From Actinomadura alba (GTDB taxonomy: Bacteria > Actinomycetota > Actinomycetes > Streptosporangiales > Streptosporangiaceae), in contig NZ_JABVEC010000014.1 of NCBI RefSeq assembly GCF_014323705.1, forward strand, positions 124,001 through 188,000: 64,000 nt of DNA. Direction: 5' to 3'. How positions within the stretch are numbered: the stretch's first letter is position 1; every line of letters starts with the position of its first letter. Positions 54,157-61,388 of this stretch are shown one piece after another. The notes beneath the pieces are model-generated. The model did no database searches. It saw only the letters and a list, made by a program, of their open reading frames with translations, and was not told the origin of the DNA. Position numbers and translations under genes: made by a program.

Positions 54157-55146
54157 CTACCGCGTCGAGAACACGGCGAGGTCGTAACCGGCGCGTTCCA
54201 TCAGGGCCGTCACGTCGGGCAGCCAGGCCGGCTGCCATTCCGGGGCGCGCCGCAGCATGTCACGCACGTGACTGTCCCAGTGCATGTAGCGGGCGGACGA
54301 GCCCTGCAGCGGTATCCGGTCGAAGACCGGCTCCAGCCGGTAGGGCGGGTCGCATCCGGGATCGTGGTGCACGACAAGGGTGGTGGCGCGGCCGGTGCGG
54401 TCGTCCCCCAGTTGCTGCCGAAGCTCGGATCCCAGGTCGAGCAGCGAATCGGTGAGCGTCGTGTCCTCGACACCCTCCATGATCTCGCCGTCGGCGGTGA
54501 CACTGATCAGTACCGGGAAACTGGCCTCAGGGCTGGGGCAGCGGCGCGAGAGTTCGGCCGCGGCCTTGCGGAGCGACCCGTCGTCCGAGGCCGCGTCGCG
54601 CGGCAGCCGGTAATCGGCCGGGACGTCATTGAGCACGGCGGTGACGGCTTCGTCCAGCTCCTCGGCCGTGAGTTCGGCGGGACGGATCCCGGTGCCGTCC
54701 GGAGTGACGGAATGTTCGGCGGCGTTCAGCTCCAGCCACTCCTGGGCAACAGGCACCCAGCCCACCTCGTCGCGAATCAACGTGAAGATCCGCATGACTG
54801 CGGACCAGAAGGGCTGCGGCTCGGTGTGGAAGTCGGCGTCCGCGCTGACGAAGGCACCGCCGTGACCGAAGGCGAGCGCGAAGGCCATCGGCGCTTCAGG
54901 CACCGCGACCAGCAGTTCGTCGTAGCTGTCCATGTCGATCACCGGCAGTCCGCCCAGCACGGCGGCGACCTCGTCCGGGTCCTCGTCCGAATCGTCGCTG
55001 GTCTCGGTGACCTCGAATCCCTCGGCGCGCAACCGTCCCGCGAGGGCGGAGGCATGTGCGCGGCTCTCCGGAGTAGTGATCAGGAACAGCTCGGCCGGCT
55101 GTGCGTCGTTCACCGGAGGAGGCGTCAGGTCGGTCTGGAATCGCAT
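54157..55146 (-). CDS. Hypothetical protein
   Basis: 329 aa from ATG 55146; the longer frame to 55386 is not supported. No family recognised. It is acidic and soluble. Visible segments are 'PAELFLITTPESRAHASALAGRLRAEGFEVTETSDDSDEDPDEV', an N-terminal domain suggestive of a small alpha/beta fold, and a central 'AFALAFGHGGAFVSADADFHTEPQPFW'. No strong ribosome-binding site is seen. It is convergent with the decayed methylase and divergent from the DUF6571-like gene. Confidence 0.6.
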   Translation of the reverse strand: MRFQTDLTPPPVNDAQPAELFLITTPESRAHASALAGRLRAEGFEVTETSDDSDEDPDEVAAVLGGLPVIDMDSYDELLVAVPEAPMAFALAFGHGGAFVSADADFHTEPQPFWSAVMRIFTLIRDEVGWVPVAQEWLELNAAEHSVTPDGTGIRPAELTAEELDEAVTAVLNDVPADYRLPRDAASDDGSLRKAAAELSRRCPSPEASFPVLISVTADGEIMEGVEDTTLTDSLLDLGSELRQQLGDDRTGRATTLVVHHDPGCDPPYRLEPVFDRIPLQGSSARYMHWDSHVRDMLRRAPEWQPAWLPDVTALMERAGYDLAVFSTR

Positions 55147-55274
55147 GCTGGAGGAGTATAGGGAGCAGCCCCGACAGACATGATCCGGACCCAGGCTCCT
55201 GCTGTTCGACGGATGCACGATAGTGCTGATCCTCATGGCAGGGTGGAGGCTCATGGACTGTCGAATGGAAGCCA

Positions 55275-57377
55275 ATGGCCCTACGATTCTGGCGTAACGG
55301 GGATCGCGACGGTCGGCCGTATGGCCATGGTGAAAGTGGTGAGCACATGGGGGGCTTTCCGCCCGGATCCAGCGGGATCGATCCACCCCTGATGACGGGG
55401 ATGATCAAAGAATTTCAGCGTGGGCGGGGCGATCTCACGGCGGCGGTGGGCGGCTATCGGACGAAGCTTTCCGCGCTCGGAGTGGACACATCCGCGCTCC
55501 GGGAGATCGAGCGGGTATGCGGCTGGATCGATGATCAGATCCCCATGCTCATCAAACGCCGGGATCTGGCGATCGCTCTCGACGATGACACCCAGTCGGG
55601 CCTGACCATGATTGACGAACGTCTCGTCCTCTCGCCGGCGGAGGCGCGTCGGCAGGGTGCGGCGCTTGCCGCTCGCTTCAGAGCCGCAAAGAATGTGCGC
55701 CCCGGCGATGACGACTACCACGAGCTACTCAACGAGCTTGGCGCACACCGGTTCGACTCCGACTATTCGGCCGCCTTCTTCGCCAGCCTCGGCCCGGAAC
55801 TCACCCGCCGGCTCCCGGCAATGATCAACAAGTACGGCAAGGACGGCCACGTCCCCCGGCAGATCCAGGAGACCAGCACCGCACTCGCCAGTGCGGTGTC
55901 GGGCGGCATGGACGTGCCGGGATTCGGCACGGTGACCAATGCCATGTTCGACAAGAACCTGTCCAGCACCGACAAGAAGGGCGTCGCGTCGCTGGTATGC
56001 CATGGGAAGTTCCCGCCCGAGTGGCTCGCGAGCCTGGCCCGGATGCACGCGCTCGACCCGATGTACCGACTCGCCCTCTCCGAGACGGGCACGAACCGTC
56101 CCGGTATCGACAGCCAGGACAAGGACACCTACGCGCTGTTCCTGCGCTCGCTGGGTAACAACCCGGCCGCGTCTCGGCTGGCCTTCGTAGGTCTCGCCGA
56201 GGACAAGACCGGAAGGACGACACCCCATCAGGTCGCCTTGGGACAGCGCCAGGACTCGGATCTCGCGGGGGTGCTGACCGCCTTCACGCGACTGGCGCAG
56301 GCCGACGGGAAGGTCGCCGAGCAACTCGGCCGCGCCTTCGCCGGCGCGTCCGGCGCCTACGACGAGAAGGACGGTAAGCACAGACAGCAGTCCGCGCAGT
56401 TCGCCTTCACCCTCATGACGGCATTGCCGAATGTCAAAGACGGGATCGCGGAGCCCATGCGGATCTCCATGTCACAGATCGCAGGTTCGTACGCCACCGA
56501 GATCGCTGAGGGCTCCAACATCGATGACCGCAACCAGGAGTCGAAGTTCGGCCGCGTCACGACGCACACTCCCGGCCTCGATCCCATGTTCAGCCTCAGC
56601 CCGGAAGACACCTACCGATTCCTGAAGACCTTCGCCGACTCCCCCGAGCACATGAAGCCGTTCCAGCAAGGGATGGGTGAACTTACGCGCCGCCTGGTCG
56701 CCGAGGGTGTACGCATCGAAGCGGCCAAACAACGCGGCGATCTGCCTCCAGACACCCCCGGCCTGGAGCGGGTGATGCAAGCGCTTGGTTACGTCGGAGG
56801 GCTGCAAACCCAAGCCGAGAAACAGGTGCAAGGGAACCTGGACAAGAGCCACGCTCAATCCGCTCAGACCATGAGCGAGATGATCGGCCTCGGCATCGAC
56901 TTCGGCAGCATCTTCCTACCCGGCGGAACACTCGCGGCCGACGCCGCCTGGACACTCGTCCTGTACTACGTGGGCAAAGGCCAGGACGCCCTTACTCAGA
57001 TCCCCGAGGGCAAGACCCGCCTGGCGGCGCTCGAAGACAGGGAACTGCAGGCATCCCTCGGACTTCAACATTCGACGGTCCAGCAGCTGATAGGCGCGGG
57101 CTACAAGATGAAGGTGACGCCTCAGGAATTCATGGCCTCCAGCTCCAAAACTCCGCATCCCGGTGTGACGTTCGCCGACGACAGCGGCAAGCTGCTGGCC
57201 TACTCAGAGATCGCTAAGAACCCGAAAGCCCTGGACAACTACATTGCCTGGCTCAATGCAAACGGACGTGGCGGCGCTAGCGACACCAAATTTGGCCAGG
57301 CGACCGTCAATGTCACACGAGCATTCCAAGGAGCACAAAAGGCGGCATCCGACACGGCTAGTTCGTGGCCGCAGTAG
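55275..57377 (+). CDS. Large DUF6571-like protein
   Basis: 700 aa from ATG 55275; the first 40 residues are the least certain. Mostly alpha-helical. Near residue 50 is a WXG100-sized helical region ('MIKEFQRGRGDLTAAVGGYRTKLSALGVDTSAL'). A central domain with 'HTPGLDPMFSLSPEDTYRFLKTFADSPEHMKPFQQGM' follows, then a hydrophobic stretch 'IGLGIDFGSIFLPGGTLAADAAW' (about 536-558). I associate it with the DUF6571 family of actinomycetes; function unknown. The WXG100-like start suggests type VII secretion or a polymorphic-toxin-like role. It stands alone, followed by a convergent lipoprotein gene. Confidence 0.6.
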   Translation: MALRFWRNGDRDGRPYGHGESGEHMGGFPPGSSGIDPPLMTGMIKEFQRGRGDLTAAVGGYRTKLSALGVDTSALREIERVCGWIDDQIPMLIKRRDLAIALDDDTQSGLTMIDERLVLSPAEARRQGAALAARFRAAKNVRPGDDDYHELLNELGAHRFDSDYSAAFFASLGPELTRRLPAMINKYGKDGHVPRQIQETSTALASAVSGGMDVPGFGTVTNAMFDKNLSSTDKKGVASLVCHGKFPPEWLASLARMHALDPMYRLALSETGTNRPGIDSQDKDTYALFLRSLGNNPAASRLAFVGLAEDKTGRTTPHQVALGQRQDSDLAGVLTAFTRLAQADGKVAEQLGRAFAGASGAYDEKDGKHRQQSAQFAFTLMTALPNVKDGIAEPMRISMSQIAGSYATEIAEGSNIDDRNQESKFGRVTTHTPGLDPMFSLSPEDTYRFLKTFADSPEHMKPFQQGMGELTRRLVAEGVRIEAAKQRGDLPPDTPGLERVMQALGYVGGLQTQAEKQVQGNLDKSHAQSAQTMSEMIGLGIDFGSIFLPGGTLAADAAWTLVLYYVGKGQDALTQIPEGKTRLAALEDRELQASLGLQHSTVQQLIGAGYKMKVTPQEFMASSSKTPHPGVTFADDSGKLLAYSEIAKNPKALDNYIAWLNANGRGGASDTKFGQATVNVTRAFQGAQKAASDTASSWPQ

Positions 57378-57404
57378 CGAGCAGTGGCATATTAGAGGCA
57401 TGTA

Positions 57405-57860
57405 TCACGTATGGAGACAGTCTGTGCTTCCGTAGATTTCAACCTTCCCTTTTGCGGGCACCCGGAGCGTAAGATTAGTCCGCGCCGTACCATTATGTAG
57501 CTTTGTTACAGGATCACCCCCTTTTAGATACGTAGTCTTATAACCACCCAGATTATCCACAGATCCAAGCACACGCCTCGACAATTCAACCGGGCTTAGA
57601 GCTGGCGAGTCCTTCTTGTCGGCTGTAACCGCGTAAGTCCGTTCCGCTCTCCTATGACCACAGGGAATGTCCTTGCCACCGGAATCGGAAACTCGAACGT
57701 TTTCGACGATCGCATCCTTGAGTAGTTGGTCGACATGGCTCTTGAGGGTCTGCTCCGCCTGGACGACCGTCGGACCTTCCTCCTTCTTCCCACATGCGGC
57801 GACCGCCGGTCCGGCTACCAGAATGAGACCGACCATAAGTACGCAAGCGGGTGTCCTCAT
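57405..57860 (-). CDS. Small lipoprotein of unknown function
   Basis: 151 aa from ATG 57860, with GGAGG upstream. Signal peptide 'MRTPACVLMVGLILVAGPAVAAC' with lipobox VAAC, then a mature acidic/basic domain ending 'VPAKGKVEIYGSTDCLHT'. Four Cys in the mature part may form disulfides. The 3' half has noticeably lower G+C than neighbouring genes (AGATTAGTC, TTTTAGATACG), a possible sign of transfer. Confidence 0.65.
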   Translation of the reverse strand: MRTPACVLMVGLILVAGPAVAACGKKEEGPTVVQAEQTLKSHVDQLLKDAIVENVRVSDSGGKDIPCGHRRAERTYAVTADKKDSPALSPVELSRRVLGSVDNLGGYKTTYLKGGDPVTKLHNGTARTNLTLRVPAKGKVEIYGSTDCLHT

Positions 57861-57979
57861 GCACTCCTCCAAGCAGCAAGGTCGAAGAAGGCGTGTACGC
57901 GGCCACGATCAGCCCGTACATTGCCCTTAGGATGCCCAATGATCCCATGCCTCCGCCATCGCGACAGGAGATATGAGCA

Positions 57980-58279
57980 GTGGCCGTCGAGGTGCCCAAC
58001 CCGAAGTACGAGGAGCTCGAGCGACTCCTGCGCAAGCTCAAGCGCGACGCCGACCTCGTGGAGCGAGCACTCGACAAGCCACAGCGACGGATGCGCAGTC
58101 GGCAGGTCTGGGTCAGCGACGGTAACGGCACCGCGGCCCGATTTGAGCAGGATCTGACCTACCAGCGTGGGCAACTGCGTAAGAGCATCCGGGCCCTGAT
58201 CGCGGCCGTCGAGGAAACGCTCAAGCAGACCCCAAAGAAGATTCCCATCGAACAAGCAATGACCACACCTGGCCGATAA
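57980..58279 (+). CDS. Short helical hypothetical protein
   Basis: 99 aa, GTG start with AGGAGA upstream. Two charged heptad-like helices ('YEELERLLRKLKRDADLVERAL', 'RKSIRALIAAVEETLKQT'), one Trp and no Cys. It could be a helical-hairpin or coiled-coil partner. No family recognised. It is divergent from the lipoprotein. Confidence 0.5.
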   Translation: MAVEVPNPKYEELERLLRKLKRDADLVERALDKPQRRMRSRQVWVSDGNGTAARFEQDLTYQRGQLRKSIRALIAAVEETLKQTPKKIPIEQAMTTPGR

Positions 58280-58606
58280 CACACCCAAAGCCATGGATAT
58301 CGCCGCTCGACAGGAGCGCTCATCCCTCGCGAGATCAAGCGCCCGCACGGTGACCACGTGACGCGACTGCGTTCCATGACTGCGTCGGTGTGCGAGGCTG
58401 CGCCTTCGAGATTTCGTGGGGTGGGTCGGCATCCCGCGCGGCCCGGAGATAGCGACACGGGGCACGAGGACCGAAGTGGCCGCATCCGGCCACTCGTGCG
58501 GTTCTCCGCGCCAACCTCGGAAAGCTGCTTGTTCAATACGCACCGTAGTCAAAGAAGTGTTCGATCCGTGTCGCCCTACGGCACGACCGCTCTCCGGAGG
58601 ACCACG
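58280..58606. other. Upstream region of the third XRE gene
   Basis: 327 bases without a supported gene. Holds the copy-C regulatory module. An open frame crosses it into the XRE gene but has no ribosome-binding site; GTG 58607 with GGAGG is the real start. Confidence 0.6.
58476..58565 (+). promoter_or_regulatory. Conserved XRE-locus upstream module, copy C
   Basis: An inverted repeat GTGGCC-GCATCC-GGCCAC (58476-58493) overlaps CGCATCCGGCCAC. Fifty bases on is the 26-base block 58530-58555, identical to 48379-48404, then GTTCGAT. The spacing is conserved with copy B. Confidence 0.62.
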
Positions 58607-59488
58607 GTGACCAGCCCCTTCGTCCGCCGCCGACGCCTGGCCGAGGAACTACGCACCCTTCGCGAGGCGAAGGGCATGACCGCGGAAGCACTGTCGCAGC
58701 TCATCTACCACTCCCGGACGAAGGTCAGCCGGCTCGAGAACGCCCACATCCGCCCCGACCTCGCCGAGGTCATGAAGATCCTCGACATCCTCGAAGTCAC
58801 CGGGGAGAAGTGGAACGAGGTCGGACAGATCGCCCGCGACGCCGCCGAACGCGGCTGGTGGGACTCCTACGGCGACACCATGGGATCCAGCCAACGCCTC
58901 TACGCCGACATCGAGTCCGGCGCCGCCACCATCCGCGAGTACAACCCGACCACCATCCCCGGCCTATTTCAGACTCCTGAATTCACCTGGGCGCTCGTCG
59001 AGTTGACCAAGGCCGAAGGCACCCTCGACTACCTGCCTGAACGTGCCGTAGATGCCAGGCGGAACCGGCAGAGCGTCATACTGAGTCCCGACGGACCGGC
59101 TTATGAGGTCGTACTGGACGAGGTCGTCATCCATCGTCTCGGCATTCCTGCATCGATCATGAGCGCGCAGGTAGAGCACCTCATCGAGACGGTGAACGCG
59201 CACGCCAACGTCCACGTCAGACTCCTGCGGGTGGACGCCCGCGTTGAAGGGACACTGCTCCCCACAGCAGCGTTCTTCCTCTACGGGTTCGCCGATGTCG
59301 AGGACCCGCCGATGGCCGTCGTGAACACCATCAACACTGACTTGGTTCACACAAAGCCGGACGAAGTGGCACGGTATACACGACGATATGAACATCTCCG
59401 GCAGGCTGCGCTTTCCCCACCGGACAGCCTCGTACTCCTAAGGAAAGCGGCCGAACGGTTGATCGACAAGGCAGGATCCCGTAAATGA
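58607..59488 (+). CDS. XRE-family regulator with DUF5753 (Scr1-like), copy 3
   Basis: 293 aa from GTG 58607 (CCGGAGGACC upstream). Its length equals the other two copies and its sequence is close to copy 1. Helix-turn-helix: 'LRTLREAKGMTAEALSQLIYHSRTKVSRLENAH'. DUF5753: 'ERGWWDSYGDTMGSSQRLYADIE', 'YNPTTIPGLFQTPEFTW'. ATGA coupling to a DUF397 partner. It precedes the Crp/cyclase/ATPase cassette on the same strand. Confidence 0.88.
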   Translation: MTSPFVRRRRLAEELRTLREAKGMTAEALSQLIYHSRTKVSRLENAHIRPDLAEVMKILDILEVTGEKWNEVGQIARDAAERGWWDSYGDTMGSSQRLYADIESGAATIREYNPTTIPGLFQTPEFTWALVELTKAEGTLDYLPERAVDARRNRQSVILSPDGPAYEVVLDEVVIHRLGIPASIMSAQVEHLIETVNAHANVHVRLLRVDARVEGTLLPTAAFFLYGFADVEDPPMAVVNTINTDLVHTKPDEVARYTRRYEHLRQAALSPPDSLVLLRKAAERLIDKAGSRK

Positions 59489-59685
59489 CCGCTGAGTACG
59501 TTCACTGGCGCAAGTCACGCCGCAGCGAGCCCAACAGCGCGTGTGTCGAGGTGGCGACCGCTCCTGACGGCACGATCGGCGTACGCGACTCCAAGGCTCA
59601 GAGCAACGGCCCCGTTCTCGTCTTCACTCATGCCGAATGGGCCACCTTCACCGAGGCCGTCCGCCGCGGCGTCGAGACTCGCTGA
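59485..59685 (+). CDS. DUF397 small partner protein, copy 3
   Basis: 66 aa: 'EYVHWRKSRRSEPNSACVEVA', 'GTIGVRDSKAQSNGPVLVFT', 'AEWATF'. Partner of the XRE protein just upstream. Only 78 bases separate its stop from the Crp-like gene. Confidence 0.87.
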   Translation: MTAEYVHWRKSRRSEPNSACVEVATAPDGTIGVRDSKAQSNGPVLVFTHAEWATFTEAVRRGVETR

Positions 59686-59763
59686 GGCCGCGAAGGAACG
59701 ACTGCGCGACATCTGCCCGGGGCCGGCACATCCGACTCTGGCCTTGGGCTCGTTGCGGCCTGT

Positions 59764-60564
59764 ATGACGACCAACCGCCAGCCGCGACTCACGATACGTA
59801 CCGAAGAACGGCAGCAAGCCTGGCCCTGCGAGGTTTCGCAGGCAGGGTGGCTCTGGGGCCATCCTGTCCCGACTACACCAGCCACCTTTGCTCTGAGCGT
59901 GGAATGTGAGAGACATGATGGCGTGGCCGTCTCGACGCAGGCATGGACTCGGCTGATCTCGGCCGGCGCGGTCCTTCGCCATGAGCCGGGCGGCATTCTG
60001 CTTCGGCAAGGCGATCCGCCCGCCCACGTGCTCGTGCTCATCGCCGGGCGGGTGAAGGTCTTGCGGTCGTCACCGGACGGCAGCGTTCTCGTGCTCGCGG
60101 TGCGCGGGCCCGGTGAAATCCTCGGTGACATCTCCGTGCTCGGCGGCGACGACCGTTCGGCCACCGTCATCGCGATCGATCCGTGCGAGACACGGGCGAT
60201 ACCCGCCGACCGGTTTCTCCTGCTCGTACGGTCACTGGGGTTGGAGACAGAGCTGCTGCGGCACGCGATGAACCGTATTCGAGAGGGTGAGGCGTGGCGC
60301 GCCGAACTCGCCGCGCTTCCCGCAGCGCCACGGCTTGCACGGACACTGCTCCGGCTGACAGCCCCCGGCCAGGCGATACCGGTCGACGTGGGCCTGGACC
60401 AGACAGAGCTCGGCCAGGCGGCCGGTCTCTCCCGCAGCACCGTAGCCGCCGAGCTCGCACGCCTGCGCGACCAGGGCCTCGTCACCACGGCACGCCGCAG
60501 AATCGTCATCACCGACCTTCCCCGGTTGCGAGCCCTGGCCGAATCGGGCCACGGCAACGTCTGA
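59764..60564 (+). CDS. Crp/Fnr-family transcriptional regulator
   Basis: 266 aa from ATG 59764; GTG 59899 is a shorter option. The N-terminal extension (about 60 aa, Trp-rich) is unassigned. The cyclic-nucleotide-binding domain is 'HEPGGILLRQGDPPAHVLVLIAGRVKV' followed by 'GPGEILGDISVLGGDDRSATVIAID'. The typical cAMP-binding Arg-Ser-Ala stretch is partly kept (DRSATV). The C-terminal helix-turn-helix is 'DQTELGQAAGLSRSTVAAELARLRDQGLV'. It stands before a cyclase-like gene, so its ligand may be the product of that cyclase. Confidence 0.8.
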   Translation: MTTNRQPRLTIRTEERQQAWPCEVSQAGWLWGHPVPTTPATFALSVECERHDGVAVSTQAWTRLISAGAVLRHEPGGILLRQGDPPAHVLVLIAGRVKVLRSSPDGSVLVLAVRGPGEILGDISVLGGDDRSATVIAIDPCETRAIPADRFLLLVRSLGLETELLRHAMNRIREGEAWRAELAALPAAPRLARTLLRLTAPGQAIPVDVGLDQTELGQAAGLSRSTVAAELARLRDQGLVTTARRRIVITDLPRLRALAESGHGNV

Positions 60565-60632
60565 TTTCAGACAGTCACCGAGCCGAACCCTGTGCATCGT
60601 GTGGAAGACCACACACCGGAGGAGACGCGACA

Positions 60633-61388
60633 ATGCCGTCCTTTCAGTCCCTGCTCGTCGTCGACGCGGAAGGGTTCAGCCGCAACCGTGACGCCGAGCT
60701 GCCCGGCATCCATACCGAGATCCGTGATGTCGTCGGGCGCGCCTGCGAACGCAGTGGCCTCGGCGAGACCTGGGAGTCCGTGCGCTTTCTGCAGAGCACC
60801 GGCGACGGCATCCTCGCTGTGCTTCCCTCCGACGCGATGCCCACCCTGGTCCATCCTTTCGCCGACCACCTGCAGGAGGCCCTGGCCGAGTCCGCGCCAC
60901 GGCTACGTGCCCGCGGGTTGCGGCTCCGACTCCGGGTCGCCCTGCACGCTGGGCTCGTCGATGATGAACACCCGGTCACGGCGGGCATCTCGACCGCCAC
61001 GGTCGATGTCAATCGCCTCCTGGACTGTGAACCGTTGCGAGCGGCACTGCGCGACAGCGATCCAGACGTCACGTTCACGGCGGCGCTCGTTTCCGCGGAA
61101 ACGTTCGAGATGTTCGTGCGCGCCGGCTACACCGGCCTGCACCCGAACCGGTTCACGGAGGTTCGGGCGAAGGTCAAGCAGTTCGATCGGCCGGCGTTCC
61201 TGTACGTTCCGACACCATCCCAGCGCGAGCGCCCGGACGGCGCGGCCCCGCCAGACGACGGCCCGCGTGACCCGGCGCCCGCCCCGCCCGGCGGGATGTC
61301 CTTCGGCAACGTGGCGGCGGCCGGCGACGCCGCACAGAACATCATCGGCGCCCAGGCCGGCGGCGACATCCGCCAAGAACGGTCATGA
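60633..61388 (+). CDS. Class III nucleotidyl-cyclase-like protein with C-terminal docking motif
   Basis: 251 aa; ATG with GGAGG about 10 bases upstream. Cyclase-homology features: metal-binding Asp11 in 'VVDAEGFS' (DxxGFT-like) and Asp57 in 'STGDGI'. 'LRLRVALHAGLV' and 'VDVNRLLD' follow (Asn126, but the N-x3-R Arg is displaced), so activity is uncertain. After a Pro-rich linker the C-terminus reads GNVAAAGDAAQNIIGAQAGG, matching the N-terminus of the next protein. ATGA overlap couples the two. Likely a signal-generating partner in a three-gene cassette with the Crp-like and ATPase genes. Confidence 0.7.
   Translation: MPSFQSLLVVDAEGFSRNRDAELPGIHTEIRDVVGRACERSGLGETWESVRFLQSTGDGILAVLPSDAMPTLVHPFADHLQEALAESAPRLRARGLRLRLRVALHAGLVDDEHPVTAGISTATVDVNRLLDCEPLRAALRDSDPDVTFTAALVSAETFEMFVRAGYTGLHPNRFTEVRAKVKQFDRPAFLYVPTPSQRERPDGAAPPDDGPRDPAPAPPGGMSFGNVAAAGDAAQNIIGAQAGGDIRQERS

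Noticed and set aside
55146..55386. 80-residue N-terminal extension of the hypothetical protein ending at 54157
   Set aside because: It crosses the divergent promoter region and lacks protein-like composition; ATG 55146 begins the coherent part.
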